The notes beneath the pieces were generated by a model. That model was given only the letters and a program-made list of their open reading frames with translations. It was not told the origin of the DNA and did no database searches. A DNA stretch of 14,272 nt from the NCBI GenBank assembly GCA_016209005.1, contig JACQWZ010000074.1, positions 1 through 14,272 of the forward strand, written 5' to 3'. How positions within the stretch are numbered: the first letter of the stretch is position 1; the number at the start of each line of letters is the position of its first letter. The translations under genes and the position numbers were made by a program. Positions 1 to 7,175 of this stretch are shown in pieces. The DNA comes from Candidatus Kuenenbacteria bacterium. GTDB lineage: Bacteria; Patescibacteriota; Patescibacteriia; UBA2591; PGYQ01.

Positions 1-2
1 AA

Positions 3-113
3 AATGTTACTCATAACAGATTAGAAAAAGATTTTTCTGTTTTGATAAAAGATTGTTTGAAATATTTAAACCGGAATAAATTTAATTCTATAAAATTTGA
101 AAATTTATTTTAG
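3..113 (+). CDS. C-terminal tail of a rightward gene cut by the window edge, possibly RecO
   Basis: An open frame enters from the left edge and stops at TAG 111-113, giving 36 residues that end in RNKFNSIKFENLF. It is rich in Lys, Leu and Phe and reads like the last helix of a longer protein. RecO proteins often end in a leucine-rich helix followed by a Lys-Ser-x-Lys-Phe-like tail, and recO lies next to the glycyl-tRNA synthetase gene in some Patescibacteria as I recall, so RecO is a reasonable guess. The tail overlaps the 3' end of the leftward gene by 26 bases. The short length means the identity is inference only. Confidence 0.35.
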   Translation, partial: NVTHNRLEKDFSVLIKDCLKYLNRNKFNSIKFENLF

Positions 114-594
114 GGAAATTTAAAACAAAACCAGTATACTTACCTGTTTTGAAGTTCCGATCATTTAATCTCCATGGAAAAAATTCTGTCAGGTCTTCAT
201 CAACGAGCGTATCCAATCTTATTTCATGCGCTCGTTTTGCCAGTTTATCCACACAATCCCACATGTGAAAACCAGCAATTCTAATAATCCGCACATCGTC
301 TTCTAACTGGCCTAAAATGTAGTCCTGATCTGGATATACATTTTCAGCGATGTGAGTTTTAAAATTAAGCCCAACCTTAATAATTTTATCTGAAGGTTGG
401 AGCTCGATAACTTCAGAAACATCGCAATCGTCAAAAATTATCCAATTTATTCTGAAATTTTTTTGACGATATCTCTGGTCAACGCATTCATTTAATCTAT
501 TGCCACATTCTTTCTTATGCCAACTGTAATTTTTAATTTTTTCAAAATTGATTATTTCTGGAATGGGGTACAAAAATACAAACTCCTTTTGCAT
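88..594 (-). CDS. Conserved hypothetical protein, 168 aa, leftward
   Basis: A complete leftward gene of 168 residues starting at ATG 594-592. I do not recognise a named domain. There is no signal peptide or membrane segment, and the protein looks soluble and globular. Visible blocks are a YPIPEI segment near residue 10, a QPSDKIIKVGLNFKTH block in the middle and an AGFHMWDCVDKLAKRAHE to DEDLTEFFPWRL block near the C-terminus; I recall similar blocks in uncharacterised Patescibacteria proteins. Its base composition differs from its neighbours: one 60-base line (181-240) is about 42% G+C against about 27% for a line inside the SNF2 gene. It also has a strong Shine-Dalgarno site and a near-consensus promoter, which most genes here lack. 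It is transcribed divergently from the synthetase gene. Coding status is well supported; function is unknown. Confidence 0.85.
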   Translation of the reverse strand: MQKEFVFLYPIPEIINFEKIKNYSWHKKECGNRLNECVDQRYRQKNFRINWIIFDDCDVSEVIELQPSDKIIKVGLNFKTHIAENVYPDQDYILGQLEDDVRIIRIAGFHMWDCVDKLAKRAHEIRLDTLVDEDLTEFFPWRLNDRNFKTGKYTGFVLNFPKINFQIL

Positions 595-598
595 TTGA

Positions 599-607
599 CA
601 CCTCCTT
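599..607 (-). promoter_or_regulatory. Strong Shine-Dalgarno site of the leftward 168-aa gene
   Basis: Read leftward the bases are AAGGAGGTG, ending four bases before the ATG at 594-592. This near-perfect anti-16S match fixes the start codon and is the best ribosome binding site in the window. Confidence 0.85.
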
Positions 608-628
608 TTGTTTAGTGTATTTAAAATA

Positions 629-657
629 ATTAAAGCATTTTAAAATATAATTGTCAA
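629..657 (-). promoter_or_regulatory. Sigma-70-like promoter for the leftward 168-aa gene
   Basis: Read leftward there is a perfect -35 box TTGACA (657-652), a 17-base spacer and a -10 box TTTAAT (634-629, five of six consensus bases). Transcription should start about 20 bases before the Shine-Dalgarno site. The match and spacing are better than AT-rich background normally gives, but no experiment backs it. Confidence 0.6.
646..651 (+). promoter_or_regulatory. Possible -10 box for the glycyl-tRNA synthetase gene
   Basis: TATAAT lies 19 bases before the ATG at 671, with no convincing -35 box at the right distance. A start of transcription near 658 would leave only a very short leader, which fits the absence of a Shine-Dalgarno site. 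In such AT-rich DNA this hexamer could be chance. Confidence 0.25.
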
Positions 658-670
658 TTTTATAAACTTT

Positions 671-2071
671 ATGAAAAATACAAAAAACTACAAAACATTG
701 GAAAAAATCGTTTCTTTGTGTAAACGCCGCGGTTTTGTATTCCCCTCTTCTGAAATTTATGGCGGATTCGCCGCAGTTTATGACTACGGGCCTTATGGCA
801 TTGAATTAAAAAATAACTTGGCTCGCGCTTGGTGGAAAGAAATCGTCCAAAAAAGAGAAGATGTTGTTGGTTTGGATTCTGGAATATTTATGCATCCAAC
901 TACTTGGAAAGCCAGCGGTCATCTTGATGGTTTTGACGACCCGCAAATTGATTGCAAGGATTGCAAAGTTCGAATACGCGCTGATCATATGTTGGAAGAA
1001 TTTCATATTAACGCTGATAAAATGAAAGCTGAGGACATTAACAAAGAAATTGAAAAATTAAAAGAAAAAAATATTGAATTTAAATGCAAAAATTGCGGGA
1101 GCAAAAATTTAACCCCAGCTAAAAATTTTTCTTTAATAGTTAAATCAAATCTTGGCTCGCCAACCGACGCTTTATCAGAAGATAATGTTGTTTATTTGCG
1201 GCCCGAAACTTGCGGCGGAATTTATTTGAATTACAAAAATATTTTAGATTCCACTCGGGTAAAAATACCTTTTGGAATCGCTCAAATTGGCAAGGCCTTT
1301 AGAAATGAAATTGTGGCAAGGCAATTTATTTTTAGAACCAGAGAGTTTGAACAAATGGAAATGCAATATTTTTTGCGCCCAAGCATGATGCAAGAAAAAT
1401 ATAATGAATGGAAAAAAATAAGATGGGATTGGTATATTACCTATGGTATTAAAGAAGAAAATTTAAAATGGCTTAAGCATGAAAAATTAGCTCATTACGC
1501 TGCTGAGGCTTATGATATTGAATATAATTTTCCATGGGATTTTGATGAATTAGAAGGAATACATCAGCGAGGCGATTGGGATTTATCTCAACATCAAAAA
1601 TTTTCCGGAGCTAAACTTGATTACACAGATCCAATCACCAATGAAAAATATATTCCACATATTATGGAAACTTCTGTTGGTTTAAATAGAATGTTATTAG
1701 CTTTTATGTGTGAAGCATATACTGAAGAAAATGTAAATGGAGAAATCAGAATTATTCTTAAATTTGATAAAAGATTGGCGCCGATTAAAATCGCTGTTTT
1801 CCCTTTGTTAAAAAACAAACCAGAATTAGTGAAAAAAGCTAGAGAAATTTATGATAATTTAAAAGAAGAATATATGTGCGAGTTTGACGACAACGGCAAC
1901 ATTGGCAAACGTTACCGCCGTCAAGACGAAATCGGCACACCGTATTGTGTGACAGTTGATTTTGACAGCTTAGAAAAAAACGATGTAACCATCCGTGATC
2001 GCGATACGATGAAACAAGAAAGAATAAAAATAGAAAAATTGGGAAAATGGATAAAAGAAAATTTATTTTAA
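671..2071 (+). CDS. glyQS: Glycine--tRNA ligase, single-chain (alpha2) class II type
   Basis: Charges tRNA-Gly with glycine in the cytoplasm using ATP. All class II landmarks are present: an N-terminal block with RRGFVFPSSEIYGG and YDYGPYG (about residues 18-42), a zinc-knuckle-like insertion with C95/C98 and C139/C142, the LRPETCGGIYLNY segment (about 177-189), motif 2 with R222-T-R-E225-F-E227, motif 3 with E333-T-S-V-G-L-N-R340, and a C-terminal anticodon-binding domain ending in a TIRDRDTMKQERI block. At 466 residues it is complete for the archaeal/eukaryotic-like homodimer form; the two-subunit bacterial GlyQ/GlyS type is not present here. The ATG at 671 starts the conserved N-terminus directly and has no Shine-Dalgarno site. 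The SNF2 gene starts 24 bases downstream, so the two are probably co-transcribed. Confidence 0.97.
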   Translation: MKNTKNYKTLEKIVSLCKRRGFVFPSSEIYGGFAAVYDYGPYGIELKNNLARAWWKEIVQKREDVVGLDSGIFMHPTTWKASGHLDGFDDPQIDCKDCKVRIRADHMLEEFHINADKMKAEDINKEIEKLKEKNIEFKCKNCGSKNLTPAKNFSLIVKSNLGSPTDALSEDNVVYLRPETCGGIYLNYKNILDSTRVKIPFGIAQIGKAFRNEIVARQFIFRTREFEQMEMQYFLRPSMMQEKYNEWKKIRWDWYITYGIKEENLKWLKHEKLAHYAAEAYDIEYNFPWDFDELEGIHQRGDWDLSQHQKFSGAKLDYTDPITNEKYIPHIMETSVGLNRMLLAFMCEAYTEENVNGEIRIILKFDKRLAPIKIAVFPLLKNKPELVKKAREIYDNLKEEYMCEFDDNGNIGKRYRRQDEIGTPYCVTVDFDSLEKNDVTIRDRDTMKQERIKIEKLGKWIKENLF

Positions 2072-2095
2072 TTAAATTATCAAAATCTTTAGTAA

Positions 2096-4750
2096 ATGTA
2101 TAAAGAACTAATTATTATTTGTTTGCCAGATTATAGAATAGAATTAGAATGGCAGGAAACAGAAAACTTAATAAATAAGAATCAAGAATTATTGCAAAAT
2201 GAATTATACAAAAGATACAAAGAAGATTTTGGATCTTTTCTTTTGTTTTTGGGTTTTTGCAATCAATCTGCGCAATTGTCAGCGAGTTTAGATATTTTTA
2301 GAAAGTTAGCGAGGTTGTTTGTAAAAAAACTTAGCCAAACACCTGATCTTGAAATTTTACGCGAGCGAATTGATTTAGTTTTAACAATTGATGAGATTGA
2401 CGATTTTTTATCCCAAATTCCATTTATGGTTGGAGCGGAATATATAAATCCAGCTTTTGTTGAATATATTTGGTTAAAATTAAATACTGCGTTTAGAAAT
2501 AAAGTAAAAAATTACGAAGGATCTATTGATGAATTGATAAAAACTTTTAATCCAGATATTCATCTTGCTGGACGGATTTATTTTCATTTGGTTGAAAGCA
2601 AAAAAGACGATTTTCCTTTTGCTTTTTTAGCGACATATTCTACGAGTCTGAATAATTTTGGAAAATCAAAACATATTCCATTAAAGAACGCTTTAATAGA
2701 ATACGGCGAGAATAGCAAAAAATTATTAGAACTTTTATCCACTGTTTATTTAGCCGCGAAAGAAAGCAAAATTATTTTAGAGCTTATTGAAAATGGAGAG
2801 ATATTTCACCCAATAGCATTATCAGCCAAAGACGCTTATGATATTTTAAAAGAAATTCCTATTTATGAAAAATATGGAATACTTTGTCGTATTCCTAATT
2901 GGTGGAAAAACAAGACAAATGCCTTAAAACTTGATATAAAAATTGGCAATACATCTTCGTCATTTTTTAATAAAGATTCTATTCTTGATTTTGAAACAAA
3001 TCTTTTGTTTGATAACGAAGAAATGTCTGAGGATGAAGCACGAAAATTATTAAATGAATCAGATGGGCTGGCGTTTATTAAAGGAAAATGGATAGAAGTT
3101 GATTCTGAAAAACTTAAAAAAACGCTTGAAGCTTATGAAAAAGCGCGGCAATTAATGAAGCAAAGCGGGTTAAGCTTAAAAGACGCGATGCATTTGCAAT
3201 TTAATTTGCAAAAAGATCTTGGCATTATTGACGATGACACAGTTAATATTTCTAATGGAGAATGGCTGAAATCTGTCGTTGAAAAATTGCGCAAACCAGA
3301 TTTAATAAATTCAATAAGTCCATCAAAAGATTTTCTGGCAGAACTTCGGCCATATCAGCAAAAAGGATTAGACTGGCTTTATTTTTTGCACTCTTTACAT
3401 CTTGGCGCTTGTTTGGCAGATGATATGGGTTTGGGGAAAACCATTCAATTGTTGGCTTTTTTAAATATTCTTAAAATAAAAAAGGGAAATTCAAACCTTT
3501 TAATAATACCGGCTTCTTTGATTTGGAACTGGGTTAATGAGATTAAAAAGTTTTCGCCAACAATTAGATATTACATAGCCCATCCATCTTTTGAAAAAAA
3601 AAATAATAACAAAATAAATAAAAATTTTATAGACAAACATGATCTTATAATTACAACTTATTCTTTATCTAAAAAATATGATTGGCTTAAATCTTACAAA
3701 TGGAATTATATTATTTTAGATGAAGCTCAAGCCATTAAAAATCCCGGGGCAAAACAAACAAAAGCTGTTAAAATTTTAGACGCGAATAATAGAATAATTA
3801 TGACTGGCACGCCTATTGAAAATCATTTAGGAGATCTTTGGTCATTATTTGATTTTTTAAATCCTGGTTTGCTTGGAAATGTTAAGGAGTTTTCAAATTT
3901 TTCTAAAGAGTTAAAAGATAATCCAAGAGGATATGTTAAATTAAAAAAAATCACATCTCCATATATTTTAAGAAGGTTAAAAACTGACAAGTCTGTTATT
4001 TCTGATTTGCCAGACAAAGTTGAGATGAAAATTTATTCAGATTTAAGCAAAAAACAAGCTGTTCTTTATGGCAATCTTGTTGAAGAAATAAAAACAGCGC
4101 TTGAAAATAAAACAGAGGGCATTGAAAGAAAAGGATTGATTCTTGCTTCTATTATGAAATTTAAACAGCTTTGCAATCATCCTGATCAATATTTAGGAAG
4201 AAATGAATATTCTGAAATTGACAGCGGCAAATTTCTCAGGCTTCGCGAAATATGCGAGACAATTTATGAAAAAAGAGAAAAGGTTTTAATATTTACGCAA
4301 TTTAAAGAAATCACCGAACCGCTTAAAGAATATCTTGAAACAATATTTAATCATAAAGGATTGGTTTTTCATGGAGGCATACCTGTTAAAAAACGTAAAG
4401 AAATTGTTGAAAAATTTCAAGGTAGCGAATATGTTCCATTTATGGTATTATCTTTAAAAGCAGGCGGGATTGGTTTAAACTTAACATCGGCGAACCACAT
4501 TATTCATTTTGACAGATGGTGGAATCCAGCAGTTGAAAATCAAGCGACTGACAGAGCGTTTAGAATAGGCCAGAAAAAAAATGTAATGGTTCATAAATTT
4601 ATTACCAAAGGCACATTGGAAGAAAAAATCGACCTTATGCTTCAGGAAAAGACAAATTTATCAAATGATGTTATTCAAAGTTCAAATGAGGCCTTGATAA
4701 CTGAAATGAGCAACGAAAAACTAATGGATTTATTTACATTGTCGCTGTGA
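2096..4750 (+). CDS. SNF2-family DEAD/DEAH-box helicase (Swi2/Snf2 ATPase)
   Basis: An 884-residue double-stranded-DNA translocase of the bacterial SNF2 type. The N-terminal half (about 1-400) is the poorly conserved helicase-associated region, with a GLAFIKGKWIEVD block near residue 325. The two-lobed motor follows: LRPYQQKGLDWL Q-like motif, Walker A DDMGLGKT (442-449), IIPASLIWNW motif Ia, Walker B DEAQ (542-545), TGTP motif III (from 570), RRLKTDK, then KVLIFTQF, FHGG, SLKAGGIGLNL and the DRAFRIGQ arginine-finger block (R823-Q826). All catalytic motifs are intact. No SWIM zinc finger is fused at the N-terminus; a separate SWIM protein is encoded at 7176. SNF2/SWIM gene pairs are common in bacteria (for example ywqA/ywqB of Bacillus) and their role is unresolved, with DNA repair or defence suggested. 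The stop is TGA, and no Shine-Dalgarno site precedes the ATG. Confidence 0.95.
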   Translation: MYKELIIICLPDYRIELEWQETENLINKNQELLQNELYKRYKEDFGSFLLFLGFCNQSAQLSASLDIFRKLARLFVKKLSQTPDLEILRERIDLVLTIDEIDDFLSQIPFMVGAEYINPAFVEYIWLKLNTAFRNKVKNYEGSIDELIKTFNPDIHLAGRIYFHLVESKKDDFPFAFLATYSTSLNNFGKSKHIPLKNALIEYGENSKKLLELLSTVYLAAKESKIILELIENGEIFHPIALSAKDAYDILKEIPIYEKYGILCRIPNWWKNKTNALKLDIKIGNTSSSFFNKDSILDFETNLLFDNEEMSEDEARKLLNESDGLAFIKGKWIEVDSEKLKKTLEAYEKARQLMKQSGLSLKDAMHLQFNLQKDLGIIDDDTVNISNGEWLKSVVEKLRKPDLINSISPSKDFLAELRPYQQKGLDWLYFLHSLHLGACLADDMGLGKTIQLLAFLNILKIKKGNSNLLIIPASLIWNWVNEIKKFSPTIRYYIAHPSFEKKNNNKINKNFIDKHDLIITTYSLSKKYDWLKSYKWNYIILDEAQAIKNPGAKQTKAVKILDANNRIIMTGTPIENHLGDLWSLFDFLNPGLLGNVKEFSNFSKELKDNPRGYVKLKKITSPYILRRLKTDKSVISDLPDKVEMKIYSDLSKKQAVLYGNLVEEIKTALENKTEGIERKGLILASIMKFKQLCNHPDQYLGRNEYSEIDSGKFLRLREICETIYEKREKVLIFTQFKEITEPLKEYLETIFNHKGLVFHGGIPVKKRKEIVEKFQGSEYVPFMVLSLKAGGIGLNLTSANHIIHFDRWWNPAVENQATDRAFRIGQKKNVMVHKFITKGTLEEKIDLMLQEKTNLSNDVIQSSNEALITEMSNEKLMDLFTLSL

Positions 4751-4782
4751 AATATTAAAATTTAATTTTTAACCAAAAAATT

Positions 4783-5304
4783 ATGTCAGAAGAAATAAAT
4801 AAAATTAGTGAATCTAAAATTTTAGATTCAGAGAGAGAGAGTTTAGAAGAAAAACAAGAAATAATTAAATATATTGATTTAGTTAAGATGTATTATTATG
4901 AAGCGCTTGCTAGTCAAAATCCATTTTATGAAAAACATTTTGAGAATATAATCAAAAAAATAAAAATAATATTATTAGAATATGTAAAAAATTATCTTGA
5001 AATATATAAATCAGATAAACAGATAGAGACAGCCGAAGGTGCTCTTGATGCATATTTTGAAAGTTTTTACTTTGATTTAGAAGCAGAAGATGAAAGTAAA
5101 AAATTATTTAAAATAATCAATGCTTTTATAATGTATGTGCATGAGAGATTAAGATTAAATTTAGGAGAAGAACTTTTAGGAATTTCAGGGAAAAATTTAG
5201 AAGCGCTAAATTATATAGATATAAGCAAACCGTTGGATGAACAAGAAAGAATAATTTGGAATAAAATATGTGAAGAAAATGAAAAATATGATAAAAACTC
5301 ATAA
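4783..5304 (+). CDS. Hypothetical protein, 173 aa, highly acidic and helical
   Basis: I do not recognise this protein. It starts 32 bases after the SNF2 stop and probably belongs to the same transcript. The first 30 residues are strongly charged (many Glu, Ser and Lys), and the rest looks almost entirely alpha-helical with regularly spaced Tyr, Leu and Ile. There is no Cys, no signal peptide, no membrane segment and no visible catalytic motif. Its position directly after a SNF2 helicase suggests a small partner or adaptor, but that is inference from context. Its last bases overlap the start of a decayed Bro-N gene in another frame. Codon use (AT-rich, Lys/Ile/Glu-heavy) matches the surrounding genes, which supports real coding. 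Confidence 0.75.
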   Translation: MSEEINKISESKILDSERESLEEKQEIIKYIDLVKMYYYEALASQNPFYEKHFENIIKKIKIILLEYVKNYLEIYKSDKQIETAEGALDAYFESFYFDLEAEDESKKLFKIINAFIMYVHERLRLNLGEELLGISGKNLEALNYIDISKPLDEQERIIWNKICEENEKYDKNS

Positions 5305-5368
5305 ACAAATCGCAATTTTCGAAGGGCAGAAAATTCGTCGGAAAAGGGATGAGGAAAATGAAAAATAG
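5288..5368 (+). pseudogene. Remnant: first 26 codons of a Bro-N (phage antirepressor-like) gene
   Basis: An ATG at 5288 opens a 26-codon frame containing KQIAIFEGQKIRR followed by DEENEK, then TAG at 5366. This matches the conserved start of Bro-N-domain proteins that are abundant in Patescibacteria, where an invariant Trp normally follows. Here TAG stands where TGG would be expected, and TTT TTT AGT (Phe-Phe-Ser) follows in frame, fitting the usual W-[YF]-F-S segment. So a nonsense change, then further decay, seems to have killed the gene. The remnant overlaps the end of the 173-residue gene. The same gene start recurs at 7046 and, longer, at 13191. Confidence 0.6.
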
Positions 5369-5451
5369 TTTTTTAGTTATTGGTTGTTGTGATTTTAATG
5401 ATCAATATTTTATTTGCTTAAATTTAATATATTGTATAAAATGTTTTTAGA

Positions 5452-5473
5452 TATAAATCATATATAATTTATA
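5452..5473. promoter_or_regulatory. Inverted repeat before abiEi, candidate promoter/operator
   Basis: Perfect seven-base arms TATAAAT (5452-5458) and ATTTATA (5467-5473) surround an eight-base centre that contains most of a TATAAT box (5463-5468), a few bases before the abiEi start at 5481. AbiEi antitoxins of other species repress their own operon by binding inverted repeats near the promoter. The all-AT composition makes chance a real alternative. Confidence 0.25.
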
Positions 5474-5480
5474 ACTACAT

Positions 5481-6254
5481 ATGAAAAATACAATATTAAG
5501 TGAAAAAGACGCTAAAATCATAGAAAAAGTAATATTAAAAGTTGGTAAAATTGCGTCTGTTAAGGATCTTATAAAAATCTTTAGTAAAGAGTATAGCCAT
5601 TATTCAGCGCATAACCGCATACAGACGCTATGTCGCGCCGGCTGGTTTTTGCGTATTAAAAAAGGTTTTTATATGATTATTGAAAATCTTTCTTCAAGAT
5701 CAATAAATAATATGTCGCTCTTGGCTATTTCACAGGCATTAAATAAAAATTCATATATTTCCCTTGATACGGCCTTAAATTACTATGGAATGTTTGATCA
5801 ATATTCAAAAAATATAATTGCTATAAATTTAAAATTAAGCAAAAATTATAAATTCCAAAATAATAATTTTAAATTTATTAAGATCGCTGAAAAATATTAT
5901 TTTGGTTTTGCACAAATTCGTATAGACGAAAAAATAATAAATATGGCCACAAAAGAAAAAGCTTTGCTTGATTTTTTATACTTAGACAATAGTTTTTATT
6001 CAGCCAGTTTATTTTTTGAAAAATTAAAAGAGTATAAAAAAGATATTGATTTTGCAAAATTAGAGGAATATTCCTTAAGATTCGGGATTTCAATACAGAG
6101 AAAAGTCGGCTTATTGCTTGATGAATTAAACATAAATTCAGACAAACTATTTAGTAATTTTAAAAAACATACTGGTTATTCTCGATTTACAAAAGAATCT
6201 AAAAAATTTAATGCTAAGTGGCGCTTATATTATGATGATCGAATTATTAAATAG
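5481..6254 (+). CDS. abiEi: AbiEi-family antitoxin / winged-helix transcriptional regulator
   Basis: The 257-residue product looks like the antitoxin of an AbiE (type IV) toxin-antitoxin pair. The N-terminal ~70 residues form a winged helix-turn-helix ending in RIQTLCRAGWFLRIKKGFYMI, the family's characteristic wing where a Gly-x-Tyr closes the fold. The rest matches the larger C-terminal domain: a LLAISQALNKNSYISLDTAL segment (about 80-99) and a MATKEKALLDFLYL segment (about 155-168). In characterised systems this protein represses its own operon and neutralises the toxin without stable contact. Its 3' end overlaps the toxin gene by about 20 bases, so the two are translationally coupled. Start: the ATG at 5481 gives the expected N-terminus and no Shine-Dalgarno site is visible. 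A decayed Bro-N start lies on each side of the pair. Confidence 0.85.
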   Translation: MKNTILSEKDAKIIEKVILKVGKIASVKDLIKIFSKEYSHYSAHNRIQTLCRAGWFLRIKKGFYMIIENLSSRSINNMSLLAISQALNKNSYISLDTALNYYGMFDQYSKNIIAINLKLSKNYKFQNNNFKFIKIAEKYYFGFAQIRIDEKIINMATKEKALLDFLYLDNSFYSASLFFEKLKEYKKDIDFAKLEEYSLRFGISIQRKVGLLLDELNINSDKLFSNFKKHTGYSRFTKESKKFNAKWRLYYDDRIIK

Positions 6255-6993
6255 AGAAAAATTAATTTTGCTTAACAAAAAGTTAAAATATCCTTTAGCT
6301 ATCGCTGAAAAAGATTATTTTTTAGCTTTAATATCTAAGATTATTTTCAATTCTAAAATAAAAGACAAATTGATATTCAAGGGCGGGACTGCCTTGCATC
6401 ATATTTATTTACCTCAGTTGAGATTTTCTGAAGATTTGGATTTTTCTAGCAATGCATCTAAAATAGAATTAGATGAAGTAAAAAATATTTTTGTTGATTA
6501 TGATTTTTTAAAAGTTAAAAAAAAATATGTTTCTGATGCGACAATTAAGATAGAAAAATTACAATATACTGGTCTATTAAATCAACCAAATTCGCTTAAA
6601 ATAGAAATAGATTTTTTACAAAATGTGGTTTTGCCTCCGCTTGAATTGGATTATAAAAATGTTTATGGCGTAAAAACAAAAGTTAGAGTTATGGATATAA
6701 AAGAAATTACGGCTGAGAAAATAAGAGCGATGAACGATCGCATTCGTTATAGAGATTTCTATGATTTTGCGATGATTATGAAAAAATTAAATGTTAATAC
6801 AACCGAAGTTATTAGTTTGATAAAACAAAAAGAGATTAGGAAAATTATAAGTAAAATAAATATTTTAGAAAATTGGAGATTAGCTAGACAGGAAAAACAG
6901 CAAGAATTTTCAAGTATTTTTTATTTTGAAGAGGTGGCTGATGAGGAAGTTGAAAAATGGCTCAAAAAATTAGATTTCATAGAAATCAAATAA
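6232..6993 (+). CDS. abiEii: AbiEii/AbiGii-family nucleotidyltransferase toxin
   Basis: Predicted toxin of the AbiE pair, a DNA polymerase beta-fold nucleotidyltransferase. Relatives (MenT type) add nucleotides to tRNA 3' ends; AbiEii acts in phage abortive infection. Numbered from ATG 6232, the motifs are FKGGTALHHIY (G51-G52), RFSEDLDF with S66/D68/D70, the KIEIDF strand carrying the third acidic residue, and EITAEKIRAMNDRIRYRDFYDF with the family's Lys and Arg-Asp pair. All four expected motifs are present, so the enzyme looks intact. The frame also has ATGs at 6211 and 6235. I prefer 6232 or 6235, because 6211 would overlap abiEi by 44 bases and add an unlikely MLSGAYI extension. No Shine-Dalgarno site is clear, and expression probably depends on coupling to abiEi. 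Length is within the usual range. Confidence 0.88.
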   Translation: MMIELLNREKLILLNKKLKYPLAIAEKDYFLALISKIIFNSKIKDKLIFKGGTALHHIYLPQLRFSEDLDFSSNASKIELDEVKNIFVDYDFLKVKKKYVSDATIKIEKLQYTGLLNQPNSLKIEIDFLQNVVLPPLELDYKNVYGVKTKVRVMDIKEITAEKIRAMNDRIRYRDFYDFAMIMKKLNVNTTEVISLIKQKEIRKIISKINILENWRLARQEKQQEFSSIFYFEEVADEEVEKWLKKLDFIEIK

Positions 6994-7045
6994 ACCGTTT
7001 ATAAAGAATTAAAATAATTTTATTTGTACTGAGTAAAATCGAAGT

Positions 7046-7141
7046 ATGCTAAACAAAAAAACAAACAACAAACAAATCACTATTTTTGAAGGCAAAAAAA
7101 ATTCGTTGGGCCTGGGATGGAAAACAAGAAAAATTAATTAA
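7046..7141 (+). pseudogene. Remnant: second Bro-N gene start, frameshifted
   Basis: ATG 7046 opens a frame with NNKQITIFEGKK, the same conserved Bro-N start as at 5288. At the run of eight A (7094-7101) the frame shifts: with one A fewer it would continue IRWAWDGKQEK, the expected next block. After that the similarity ends where the invariant Trp should follow. Bases 7070-7133 resemble 5303-5365 in the same orientation, roughly 70% by eye. Just upstream (7025-7045) the sequence TGTACTGAGTAAAATCGAAG resembles a degenerate short repeat I recall from other bacterial genomes. The remnant lies between abiEii and the SWIM gene. Confidence 0.6.
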
Positions 7142-7175
7142 TAAAATTCAATTCCAAATTAATTAAAATTTTAAT

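Noticed and set aside
4748..4750. TGA recoded as glycine (as in Gracilibacteria/Absconditabacteria)
   Set aside because: TGA here falls at the natural end of the SNF2 gene, and no long gene in the window contains in-frame TGA, so there is no sign of recoding.
6211..6231. ATG 6211 as the abiEii start
   Set aside because: Would overlap abiEi by 44 bases and add seven unlikely residues; ATG 6232/6235 gives the normal overlap and N-terminus, although I cannot exclude 6211.
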